From Thunnus maccoyii (taxonomy: Eukaryota > Chordata > Actinopteri > Scombriformes > Scombridae), in the NCBI RefSeq assembly GCF_910596095.1, contig NC_056533.1:32028662-32092661 (forward strand): a DNA stretch of 64,000 nucleotides. The letters run 5' to 3'. The position numbers and the translations under genes were made by a program. Every line of letters begins with the position of its first letter. Position 1 is the first letter of the stretch. This document shows positions 12,275-22,607 of the stretch, in pieces. The notes under the pieces were generated by a model. It was not told the origin of the DNA and searched no databases. It saw only the letters and a program-made list of their open reading frames with translations.

Positions 12275-14019
12275 AATGCTATGTATTGTTGAAATGTTGA
12301 TATGCTATGTATTAGACTTTCCTTTTATATTATTAAGCTACATAACAGTTTTGTTTTTTATTATAGCTACGTCACAGACTGAATAACATCATTTACTGCA
12401 TCATTCTGTCAATGAGGTTATTTTTTTGTAAGAAAAAAAAGTGTTAGTGGAGCAATAGTCATCGGACTGATCGGACTGATGCCATTTCAGCCATAACTCG
12501 AATGTAACATATCTCACCTCGTAAATGGTGACATAGTTTAGTAATTAATGTTACACAGCAGCATTTGCACTGCAATGTGTCAAGAATAAATTATGAGACA
12601 CTACTTTTGCTGAAAAGAACGTTGGTAAATAGGCTGTGATGAGCCCTGCTAACCCAGCATGTCATTCATAAAAGGGTAGAATATCGAGTTATAATCGACC
12701 AGTCTGATGTGTGTAGAGGTGTGTGTGGTTATACTGTAGCAGCCTAGTGTCGTTTTCAGCCGATTTAATGATGGTAAACACAGTGAACCAACGTGCGTAA
12801 TGGCACTGAACTCTGAGGCTTCAGATTTATCAGCATATCAGTCCTGCTGCCTTAACGAACTGAAGGAGAAGGATTTTCATACAGCATAAAGCAGCTGAGA
12901 TACAGACAGATACTGTCAGAATCACCTACATTCATTTACAGATGTTTTAACCACATTAAATGTTATTTCTGTGCCAGTTTTGGTTGGAGAATCTTTGAAA
13001 TAATGTATTTAGATTTTAAGCATTAATCCGTTATTGCATCACAGTTACAGCAAGTATTTAGTTTGCTCTTGTTGATAAAATCACCAAGTGGCAGCAGAGT
13101 GACTTTGCTCCAGAAACAGACGTGGTTCTGTGCTGCCTGTTTGCGCGTCTCCTCCTGACAGTTCACCTTGCAAGCAGCGCTGGGCACCACAATACCACAC
13201 AGACGGGCAAAGCAAATTTCAAGGTCAGGAAAATACCAAACTGTCCATGTGCTGCCTGTGATGGATGTTGCACTATCACAAAATATAGGGCCCAATGTTG
13301 TACTTGGAGGTCAAATTATTTAAACTAGTCTAAACTGGCAGCCATAATAGGCTACTCACAGTCCTCTCTTCTGATTAGGATTGGATTTAAAGATTCAACA
13401 TCCAACATAATGTTGTGTTCACACCAAAAATGAAGCGAAGAGAGATTAGAGTAGGTTTAGACATTATCGCTGTGACCTTAATACCTGGCTTTGAGATGAC
13501 CGGCTGCTTTCACCCGGCCAGGGGGGTTCCTCACATCTCCGAAAACATTGCAGCAGATTTACACACAGGTGTTATTTTGATAAACTGACCACATATTTGG
13601 AATCTACATGATTACTTTCTCGCCTGAAAAAATATTCAATCTTAATAAAGTGAGATATTAACAGTCCTAGAGTGAAAATTACAACAGTCTGGCTCAAAAT
13701 CTTCGCCATAACACCATCGCCCACGGATATCCAATCTTCCTCGCACTGCAAGGCACACTGGGTAACGTAGGCCAAGCAAGGGCCCTCGTCTCTACGCCAA
13801 AACGGTGACAGAGAGGTGAAACTGAAAAACAGAAAGTTGAAACTGAAAAACAGAAAGTTGAAACTGGAAACCAGTGATACTGAAAAAATACTGAGCGTAA
13901 AAAAAAAAAAATCTGTCACTGAAAACAGACAGACATGAAGAAAAAATCTGAAGATAAACATTGAAAAACACATAATCATGCAAAACAAAAATTATAAAAT
14001 AAGATAATAAAATTTTAAT
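12275..14019. other. Spacer upstream of the THAP promoter
   Basis: AT-rich with no supported gene. 13810-13870 contains two direct copies of a 26-bp unit (GAAACTGAAAAACAGAAAGT plus TG and flanks), which produces long but compositionally poor open frames on the minus strand. Confidence 0.5.
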
Positions 14020-14639
14020 AATATACTTTGGCAACTGGACACAGTTATGGGGAGGGAAAATGATCATTCTCAAATACATGGAGCGTATTAGTTCAGCTCA
14101 ACAAGATCTCCCAATCTACAGATGAATTAAATGAAGTCTTTTTTGTTTGATGGACATATTAAAGCAAGCCCTTGCATGGTCCGATGCACCAACTAGTGCA
14201 CAGGATTTGATGTAGCAACAATTTGACCAGACAGGTTATCATAAGTCAACAGACAGTTCAGACAGACAGCGCTGTGGTCAGCAGCCTAAATGTTAAAGAG
14301 TTCAGTGTGCAGGTACAGCTTTGTCCCTAGTGCTCTCTTTAAATTTACACACAAAAGCTTCAGCAGTAATTTTTGGTCACTTCCCATTGGATTGTGTGCT
14401 GTTAATATCTTGTTTTAGCTCTTGTATTACTCATACATGTTTTTAATCTTGATTATTATTGCCAGCATTCATTTCTTTGAGTCTACATGATACTGCCAGT
14501 CATCAGTCAGACAATTCAGTAGTTAAATACAACAGTGACAAGAAGTGACAACAATGCGTGATTTTATTTTTACTCCAACTGTATATTATTATTATAATTA
14601 ATTGCTCATTGATGGTAGAGCTATGGACATGTTAAAGGA

Positions 14640-14880
14640 TAGCTTCACGACTTAAAACAAGAGTCAGGTACCCATATGAATACTGGAAGAGGTTACGATC
14701 CCCTTTAAATACACTTTCAATGTAAGTGATGAGGGCCATAATCCACAGCGTGTCCACGCAGTCATTTTGTGCAAAAATGAATTTTAAAAGTTGATCTGAA
14801 GCTTATTATGAGCCTTCAGCAGTCTGAGTTAGTCATATCAAGTAGATATCTGCCACATTTACAGTCTCCTTAGAGAGGAG
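14640..14880. repeat. Interspersed repeat, copy B (family of 10190-10600)
   Basis: Carries 'cagtctgagttagtcatatcaag' and 'tctgccacatttacagtct' as in copy A, plus an upstream part ('aagtgatgagggccataatccacag') missing from copy A. Confidence 0.6.
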
Positions 14881-15027
14881 ATTTATTTGCTATGCTTAGA
14901 TAAAAGTAACGTTACAACTGCCTCTCTATGCTGGTTGTGTGGCTTATAAAATAACTTAAAAGCTAGCATAAAGAGGAGGAAGATGCACTGGAGACTTCGG
15001 CGCCAGCGCTACACCGATCAAACTTAC

Positions 15028-15098
15028 CTGTAAAATCTGATTTCAGACCCCTTGACAAACTTATTAGTACACCCTATAGCCGCACAAATAACGGGCAT
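15028..15098 (-). CDS. Duplicated first coding exon of the THAP gene (alternative exon 1 or relic)
   Basis: ATG at 15098 opens 23 codons plus two bases, the same length and phase as parental exon 1. It differs by V7A and N11T, keeps C5 and C10, and ends in the same CAG|GTAAGT donor. If transcribed, it could splice into exon 2 at 9910 with no frame change. No stop or frameshift is seen. It may equally be a young non-expressed duplicate. Confidence 0.6.
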
Positions 15099-15300
15099 AG
15101 TGTCCCCTTTGATGAAACAATGCGATAATGCAGAGAATTGTGCAGAAAACGTGAATGAAAGACAGCAAACACAAGCGCCGTCTGTTTATTTGTGTTCGGC
15201 TTCTTCTTCGGCGGAGATATAAAATACCTTCGCCTCCACTTCCTGTTTTGCGTCGGAAGAGTCTGCCCTCTAGCGGCGATTCAGGTGTAATGCCGTATCC
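15099..15300 (-). promoter_or_regulatory. Duplicated promoter of the THAP gene
   Basis: Retains the CTAGAGGGCAG CTCF-like core, the ACAGGAAGTG ETS-type site and the TATA-like TTTTATATC in the same order and spacing as the parental promoter. Substitutions fall mostly between these sites. Confidence 0.5.
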
Positions 15301-15832
15301 AACCATGTGGATATCCCGAGCCACAATGTTTTTTTAAAAAAAATACTGACCCGAGTGCCAGTTCATTTTAATAATGAACATGTATTTATTTATTTATTTA
15401 TTTATTTATTTACTAATGCTGCTTTTCTCCCCTTCTAGATTCGTCAATATTGCAGATAAATGGCAGCTAGCAAGGTTTGCTACATTAGCTTTGGCTCTTA
15501 GCACCTAATATACATGAATTCAACAGTAATACTAATTTATTTTTTTTAAATGTAATTCGAAATACACAATTACTAAGTTGTATGGTAAGGGCACACAATA
15601 AATACTTCAGAAGAAAAGATAAATAAAGAAAGTAAAATAAAGATCTTTACCTTGGTTTTCGTGATCTTGACATCTACCCAGTGTGTGTGGCCCAACCAGT
15701 CATCCATGTGCTCACTTGCTAACTTTTGTTTCCATAGAAACTAGATTTGTTTGGCTTCGAAAAAAAACTTCTACTTTGGTATTTGTTCAGTGTTGCAGCA
15801 AGAGCTCATTAGTCTGGGACAGGCACATTTAG

Positions 15833-16912
15833 ATGACTACATTTATTTGACAGCTTTAGTTACAGATGAAGATTTGACACAATGGATAATATAATAAGCT
15901 TTTAAAATACAAAACATTGTTAAATATGAAACCAGTGGTTTCCAAACTGTTTGGCCTTTGACGTCTTATAAAAAGCAGTGTGTAGTCAGGGTCACATTTC
16001 AGATGTCTATGAATTGTTAACAGCTCCACCAAAAAATGATTTTTCCCTCTAAACTTCTCACATGGTTTCATTTCAATAAATGTTCAAATGATCCAATATT
16101 TCACCAAAAATCAAACGTTAGAGAAACATTTTTAAAAAAACTGAAAACAGATTTGTGTATCAGAACTTTGTTTTTTCTTCTTTCCTCTTCCATTAATCAT
16201 CTCACAACCCCTCAGATCTATCTGTTGACCCTTTCGAGGGGCCAGAACCCTAGGTTGGGAACCACTGAGCTAAACCAGCTAAGTGTACATAAAGTAGTTC
16301 AAACTAGCTCCACCTTCAGCAGCTGCAACAGTAACACACTGCTTATACGCTGATGCTTCAGTATTAATAATTTAATGATGTCATAGACACCCATAGGCCA
16401 CTTCATTAGGTACACCTGTGCAATCCAATACAACAGTTCTGCCATAAATTCTACTTTTAGGAAGCTTATACATTTTCAGTTTTTGTTGACATTGTCAGAA
16501 AGGTGATAATTCTACTTTATGTTTATCATTGAGGTCGTAGTGGGTGGTGGTGTACCGGGGTGCATTATATTGAATGGTGTTCCTAATATTTTGCCCCCCT
16601 CATGTATGTTAATAAGGTAGACAAAATATTAGGAACACCATTCAATATAATGCACCCCGGTACACCACCACCCACTACGACCTCAATGATAAACATAAAG
16701 TAGAATTATCACCTTTCTGACAATGTCAACAAAAACTGAAAATGTATAAGCTTCGTAAATGTAGAATTTATGGCAGAGCTGTTGTATTCGATTGCATTAG
16801 ATTGCACAGGTGTTCCTAATAAAGTGGCCGGTGAGTGTATAATAATATATCAGTCAGAGGGATGAAACAAGTACTTTCACTTTAATACTCAAAGTACATT
16901 TTACTGCTAATA
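15833..16912 (-). mobile_element. hAT-like non-autonomous element, inverted copy, interrupted at 16386-16837
   Basis: Matches the reverse complement of 18085-18760, including the 'tttggaaaccactggtttcat', 'cccaacctaggg' and 'tactgaagcatc' phrases. It is split by a foldback element inserted at a TA. The terminal part seen in the other copy (18760-18904) is absent here. Confidence 0.75.
16386..16837. mobile_element. Foldback MITE, 452 bp near-perfect palindrome at a TA site
   Basis: Left arm 16386-16593 and right arm 16622-16837 are inverted copies separated by a loop of about 28 nt. The ends are ACACCCATAGGCCACTT and, reversed, ACACTCACCGGCCACTT, with TA on both sides. The empty site is preserved in the sister relic at 18220-18250, consistent with insertion at TA as in the Tc1/mariner superfamily. 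No coding capacity. Confidence 0.88.
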
Positions 16913-17039
16913 CTTCTTCCACCTCTGTCCATTTCTAAAAAAAATAAACACAATTAACTGACACACAGATAACCTGCTGGCAGTTGGTATCCCAACATTG
17001 AAACTCTTAGTTTCTGGGCCCTTGGGCTTATAATTAAGC

Positions 17040-17600
17040 TGTTTTTTGAGCCTGCTGTGTGCACTGTACTTAATGCAAACGTTGACAGCATAACGTCCGT
17101 CAATAGGGGCCGTTTGCCACTGGACTCCCAAACAGGTTCATCCAGTTATGCCAATGTTTGTTACTGTCACCATTTATTTTACCTGACGTGTTTGCTGCCT
17201 GTGAGACTAATCCCTGGGCGGTAAAGTCCCACGGTCGCTGGCTTTCAGCCTGATGATGAAACCTGTTTCCTGCCGCAGCCTGAGCGACTCCGGCCCGCTG
17301 AATCACATGACAAAACTACGCTGGCCTACAAGCTAACATGCTATCTTTGGTTGTCAAAGCCGCTGTCAACAGCTACGAACTGACGGAGTAACCTCAAGTA
17401 ACGAGTATCTGGAAACTCGCAAACTGTCTGGCAAGTTAATTTCGCCTTTCGTCGCTTCTTAACGTGTTTGTGTTCATCCGTAGCGTGAAGTTAGCTAAGG
17501 TAGCTAAGTTGAACTTGTTAAAAAGGGAGTTGCTTTCGAGTGCGGGGGTGTTAGGCTAACGTTAACGATATTGGCCTTGTTTGGATTGACCATGAAGCTA
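17040..17600. promoter_or_regulatory. CpG-enriched single-copy island, candidate promoter
   Basis: CpG dinucleotides are dense here compared with flanking AT-rich DNA (for example 'gtcgctgg', 'gagcgactccggcccgctg', 'cgcctttcgtcgcttc'). A minus-strand frame at 17306-17100 ends near a GTAAAA donor-like site but has no family match. It could be a distal promoter of nr1h3 or of a divergent transcript; no direct evidence decides. Confidence 0.4.
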
Positions 17601-18050
17601 ATCTCACCTCTACATCCCGTTTGTAAATGTATTATTAATATTTGAAAGCTAGCAAGTGAACGATTTGTACCTTAAAATATGTTAAATGTTAGCCAATGTT
17701 TACATGCTGAACTTGTAGCTGCGTTTGTTTGTCTAATTGACTGCAAGTCTGGTAAACTAACTAACTTGGCTAATGTTAGCAGTAAGTCTATGATCGAAAC
17801 AACCACGACAATGACCATAAACAGTGTCAATACAAAACTTGTCAGGTGTCCTCTTTCAAGTGTTTAAGTTACATAACACGATTGCGAAATGACGCTAATG
17901 GAATAAAGTGTCAGTTAACTAACAAACTAACTAACGAACTAGTTACCGAGTCTAATTGCAAATTAGATAATTTAGCTTGATTAAAAAAAGCTGCTAGGCT
18001 GTGATAGTTTGGTCTTATAGTTTTGCCTTTGCTGAATATGCCTGGTTGTA

Positions 18051-18073
18051 GTGTGTGTGTGTGTGTGTGTGTG
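18051..18073. repeat. (GT)n microsatellite
   Basis: About 11 uninterrupted GT dinucleotides at the edge of the hAT-like relic. Confidence 0.95.
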
Positions 18074-18084
18074 ACTCTCACGAT

Positions 18085-18904
18085 TGTAACTAAAAGCCCT
18101 GCAATGTACTAACACTCCATTGCAAGTAAAAGTCCTGCATGAAAAATCCGACTTAAGCAAAAGTACATAAGTATTAGTAGCAAAATGTAGTAAAAGTAGT
18201 AGTTTGGTCCCTCTGACTGATATATTATTGTATATGACATCATTAGATTATTAATACTGAAGCATCAGTGTTAGAGCAGCATGTTACTGTTGTGGCTGCT
18301 GGCAGTGGAGTTAGTTTCAACTACTTTACATAGGCTACAGTTGGCCAGTTTAGTCCAGTGCTTCCCAACCTAGGGGTCGGACCCCTCCAAAGGGTCACCA
18401 GATAAATCTGAGGGGTCGTGAGATGATTAAGTTTTTTATACACAAATCTGTTTTCAGTTTTTGGACTTTTTCTCTAATCTTTGATTTTTGCTGAAATATT
18501 GGATCATTTGAACGTTTATTGAAATGAAAGCATGTGAGAAGTTTAGAGGGAAAAATCACTATTTGGTGGAGCTGTTAACAACTCACAGACATCTGAAATG
18601 TGACTCCGACTACACACTGCTTTTTATAAGATGTCAAAAAGTTTGGAAACCACTGGTTTCATCTTTAACAATGTGTTGTATTTTCAAAGCTTGTTATATT
18701 ATCCATTGTGTCAAATCTTCATCTGAAAAGTAACTAAAACTATCAAATAAAGAGTGGAGTAGAAAGTACAATATTTCCCTCTGAAAAGTAGTGGAGTCAA
18801 AGTATAAAGTAGCATCAGATGGAAATACTCAAGTACAAGTACCTCAAAATTGTACTACAGTACTTCACTTAAGTAAATGTACTTAGTAACTTTCCACCAC
18901 TGGT
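18085..18904 (+). mobile_element. hAT-like non-autonomous element
   Basis: The right end TTTCCACCACTG resembles hAT termini, preceded by 'aagtacaagtacctcaaaattgtac'. The left end is decayed. It is homologous in inverted orientation to 15833-16912 and contains the unoccupied site for the foldback element. Confidence 0.7.
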
Positions 18905-19579
18905 TCCTAAACATCCATGGTACATGGTAAGTGAAAACACCTGCGTACCCACACAGGTGTTTTTCCTCGATTAGTCCTCTGTGTGGGCGTGTACAGACTC
19001 GACATCTGTTGCACCTGCTGCCAGACTTGCATCTTGATCACTTTTATTAGTTTGGCAACCTCATATAATTCCCAGCACAGCTCCACCCACCCTCAACCTG
19101 AGGAAGAGGTCCCTAGTCAGAAGAAGTGAAAACATCTGGGAGTGTGTACATGGCCTTGAAACACTGGATGTACTTCTTCTTCCATCTGTGTCGTTGTGGG
19201 AACTTCGATTCATTTTTGGGGCGGTGGCTCCTGAAAGCACTGACTCTTGATTTCACACCAAGTTGTTGCTGAGTATGGTTGTTAGTTTTTGCTTCACCGG
19301 AGAGAGTTACATCCGTTGGTACTCTGTGACTTTATGAAAAGGACGTTTCCCACTCAATCGTGCTGACTACTATATTTGTACACTGATATTTGGTTTACTC
19401 ACTGGTAGGCATTTCTGAACACATACATGCCGCAGTTTTCTCACCATCCGTTCACCAATTTGGTTGCTGACAGTGATAATAATTGGGACGTTCCTAAAGT
19501 CCAAATTGATGTAAATACATTGTTAGTTTTGTCCAACCAATGGCTGAAAACCCAAAGGTGTGAAGACTAGTTTATCTGA
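18905..19579. other. Spacer with a short perfect hairpin
   Basis: 18934-18943 AAAACACCTG and 18954-18963 CAGGTGTTTT form a perfect 10-bp inverted repeat with a 10-nt loop. Otherwise no gene or clear repeat is seen. Confidence 0.5.
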
Positions 19580-19781
19580 AGTTTATATAAAGCTTCATCA
19601 GTCTGAGTTAGTCATATCAAGTGGATATCTGCCACATTTATAGTCTTTTTAGCATCAAATTCCCTCTTTGTGTTTCCTCGGACAGTGTTTCCCTGTTGAG
19701 CTGCGGTGGAAGTATACAAAAGAGGGACTTTGGCATTAATGGGACTAACATTGAAAGATATCGACTTGATTTGACAAACGG

Positions 19782-20152
19782 CCAAAATACACCGGGCATG
19801 GACATGGCGTGACATGTCTGTCACAGCAGGTCCCTCCAACAGGTAAAAACTACATACCTCATTGTAACAGGGACAATGCGAAGCAACAGTCAGGTTCTTT
19901 TTATATTGCATATTAAAATAAATCAATCAAATCAACGTGTATCCATGATCCTGTAGTTAAAACGATATAGTTAATTCATTCAGTACCAGTTAATATAGCC
20001 TACGCTTCCAAACCCTGCATAACCAACTGCATTATCACTTGGCAAAACTCAATATGCATGCAGTGACGGAGACTGAGTCGGTGTAGCAGGTAGAAAACCC
20101 CGCTCCGCTCTGTCTACGTGATGTACTACATCCATGCCTGGTGTATTTCAGC
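19782..20152. mobile_element. MITE nested in repeat copy C
   Basis: Terminal inverted repeats AAAATACACCGGGCATGGA and, reversed, AAATACACCAGGCATGGA. No transposase. Exact ends are uncertain by a few bases. Confidence 0.6.
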
Positions 20153-20157
20153 TGTGA

Positions 20158-20732
20158 TGCCGAGTTCACGCTACATGATTTTAGCCCAGATTTTCTACTC
20201 CCAAACAGTTTTGGGAGATCATAAACCCCAGATTTGAGGCAAATTGGCGTCGGTTTGGTGCTTGTTCAAAGACACGATCCAAGAGCTCGCCAATGCCTCA
20301 CAGTTGCCCCGAAAGATATCAAGCAGACTAAATATCTGGACCTGTCCGGGAGTCCAAATGCTGTAGTGGCTGGATGATAGTTTCTATCAGAATACATACA
20401 CCACAATACGAACAGGCAGCTACCTACGTTTTCATTGCATAAATATTTATTGACGCGCATGGCATTGTCATTTCCTGTGTCACTTCTTACGTGTGTTTTT
20501 CGTGACAAAGCGTAGTTTGGAGGCCAGACAGACTCATCTGGGATTCCTCCCGGTGAAAGATCTTGGAATGAAAAAAATCTTGTAATATGTGACCTCGTGT
20601 CACCAATCAGTCATGTAGAGTCCAAACCTCAATGACTTCAAGATTCCCGATTAAAAGACAGAAGGTTGTATAGAGTGAACAGTACTACAGCAATCTGACG
20701 ACTTTGAAAGTCATGTAATGTGTCATTGGCAT
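20158..20732. mobile_element. Second MITE-like insert nested in repeat copy C
   Basis: Weak terminal inverted similarity ('gttcacgctacatgatttt' against reversed 'cacattacatgactttc'), directly adjoining the previous MITE. No coding capacity. Confidence 0.4.
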
Positions 20733-21129
20733 AATTTGGTTGACTGAAGCTTCATATTAGCGTCAGATAATCTTTTTTAAATATATTTTTGCTCAGAAGG
20801 AGGCTTGTGGATTTTGTCCCCCATCACTTACGCCGTCAGTGCATTATAAAGGGATCTTCTAATGGTCAGTGTGAACAGGAGGAATGATTACAGCAGGAAA
20901 AACTTATTTCACCATTCATTCACCCAACGATTGTTTTAAGACAGACTTGAAAACCTGTAAACCCATCAAACAGCAAGATACTGTTGTGGAATTACAAATG
21001 TAGTCAGATTGATGAAGGGCTGAACTGACTAGTTGACATGAGAAATAAAAGAACTTCTCTAGTCTTTTTAGTTGGACAGTAAGGTCTAATACTGTGAGTT
21101 ATAATCAACTATCTGTGGTTATAATAATA

Positions 21130-21420
21130 ACTTTATTTGTAGCACCTTTCGTACAAAAAATGCCGCTCAAAGTGCTTTACAACAAGAAATTACATGCACC
21201 AAGTGTTTTACATGAAAAGGACATAAAAGCATGTGGAAAAACATTGATGTAACATAAGATGGAAAATAAAATAAAACCCTCTTGATAAAGAGAAACTAAA
21301 ATACATACAATGCATACTGAATAATGATCAAAGAATAAAATATGATAAAAAAAAAAAACAGTTATAGCATAGAATACGTCAAATGTATAAAATAAAGTAA
21401 AATATAACATTTAAAAAAAT
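21130..21420. repeat. Short interspersed repeat fragment, AT-rich
   Basis: 'aataactttatttgtagcac' followed by 'gctcaaagtgctttacaa' is a phrase common in fish interspersed repeats. The rest is A-rich. Class not assigned. Confidence 0.4.
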
Positions 21421-22313
21421 AAATGACCAAAACAGACCATCGTCAGTTTTGTGGCATTTCTCTACACATTTTGCCATTTCATGTGTATCACATACTACAC
21501 ACAGCACGTGTGAATATGATATGATTGATAATCTGGGGATGAGAAAAACTTGATATCAAATTGAATCAAATCTCTCGGTTTTGTTCAGCGCTTTATCGAT
21601 TTTTGTTGGCGCTTTTAATTCACTCCCAGCCGTCTATGACAACACGCACATGAACAAAGGTGACTGACTGATAAGACGCGGGGGACATTGGACTTGAACA
21701 GAGAGATCAGGGTGAGGACGACATCAGGTCACAGGCAAAGTAGAAAAGGTTTTTACAACCGCAGATTTTGAATTCACCCAATAAAACCTGCCAGCTGTTT
21801 TTGCCAGTTAGCTATTGTCTGTTGAACAAATACATAGAAAACAGCTTGTTTCACTTCAAAACGACCAGAAATCTCATGATCCTCTACGCTGACAGGGCGT
21901 TTGACATATTGATTCGCAGTTTCTCAATATGTGAATATTGGACCTGTTCTGAATCTTGATAACTCTGTGTGATAGTCCTTTCTCTTTCAGTTCAATTATT
22001 GATGCATTTAATATAGATGTAATATTAGTTTATTGAGTGTTTTTTTGGGGGTTTTTTGGGTGACGTTTTTGGAAGAAGGGCTTTGAATGGGGACAACCCT
22101 TACAGATTGGAGTCTCGGGGCAGTTGGACCCCAACGCTGGTTATATTTTGATGGGGAGAACTTGAGAGAAGATCGGGGTCATCTACAGGTGTCTCGTATG
22201 TTTTGAGGCAAACGGGGCTCCTTAAATTCTCAAACAGGAAAAGGCTGGAGCACCACAGTCCTGTGGGGATTTCAGAGCCATGCAAACGACCTATAGTAAC
22301 CTCTTGTGTTCCC

Positions 22314-22395
22314 TCTTTCACCCTCCCTCCCTCCCTCCCTCCCTCCCTCCTCCCTCCTCTCTCTCTCTCTCTGTTTTCCCTCTTGTCTCCCATAG
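22314..22395 (+). repeat. (CCCT)n/(CT)n polypyrimidine tract leading into a CATAG acceptor
   Basis: An almost uninterrupted pyrimidine run of about 75 nt ends in TCCCATAG at 22388-22395. It may serve as the 3' splice site of the candidate untranslated exon that follows. Confidence 0.7.
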
Positions 22396-22607
22396 GGCAC
22401 TGTAGAAAGGGACTCGTCTTCTTTCCTACTCCACTCTCTTCAAGATATCAAGTCATTAAACTTCCGCTCAATAAGTCACAGAGGTTTTGGCATCCTCAAG
22501 GCTCATCAGTTAAGCAAGTCCTCCATCAGCGCAGGGATATCGACAGACTGAGGTTGCGGACTCACGGGCAAGATGAATAGGCGATAAATAAGACATCAAC
22601 TCCAGAG
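22396..22607 (+). other. nr1h3: Candidate nr1h3 5' untranslated exon
   Basis: A stretch between a strong acceptor (CATAG) and a strong donor (CCAGAG|GTAAGG) 3.2 kb upstream of the first coding exon. It lacks a useful reading frame and contains a 2-codon upstream frame (ATG AAT TAG). Assignment to nr1h3 rests only on orientation and splice signals. Confidence 0.4.

Larger units (their letters stand above)
14020..15790. repeat. Segmental duplication, copy 2 (upstream copy of THAP-gene promoter and exon 1)
   Basis: Partner of 9945-11690 in direct orientation, about 4 kb upstream of the parental promoter in the transcriptional sense. Identity looks high but is interrupted by indels. No copy of exons 2-5 is visible in it. 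Confidence 0.88.
19580..21000. repeat. Interspersed repeat, copy C, split by two nested MITEs
   Basis: The outer pieces 19580-19780 and 20740-21000 match successive parts of 10195-10600. About 960 bp of foreign sequence separates them. Confidence 0.65.

Noticed and set aside
13023..13328. Overlapping open frames on both strands with several cysteines
   Set aside because: No family recognised, no convincing splice partners, and the cysteines do not form a known spacing.
13572..14079. Long minus-strand open frames rich in Phe, Ser and Leu
   Set aside because: They arise from a short duplicated GAAACTGAAAAACAGAAAGT-type unit and A-rich DNA. No domain, and composition is typical of a non-coding shadow.
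16907..17306. Minus-strand frames in the CpG island that could be a first coding exon
   Set aside because: The donor-like site is weak, no downstream partner was found and no family matches. Kept only as part of the CpG island.
22100..22580. Open frames of 97 and 125 codons on opposite strands
   Set aside because: Both are driven by the (CCCT)n/(CT)n tract, giving repetitive Pro/Ser/Leu or Arg/Glu/Gly. Better explained as a splice tract plus untranslated exon.
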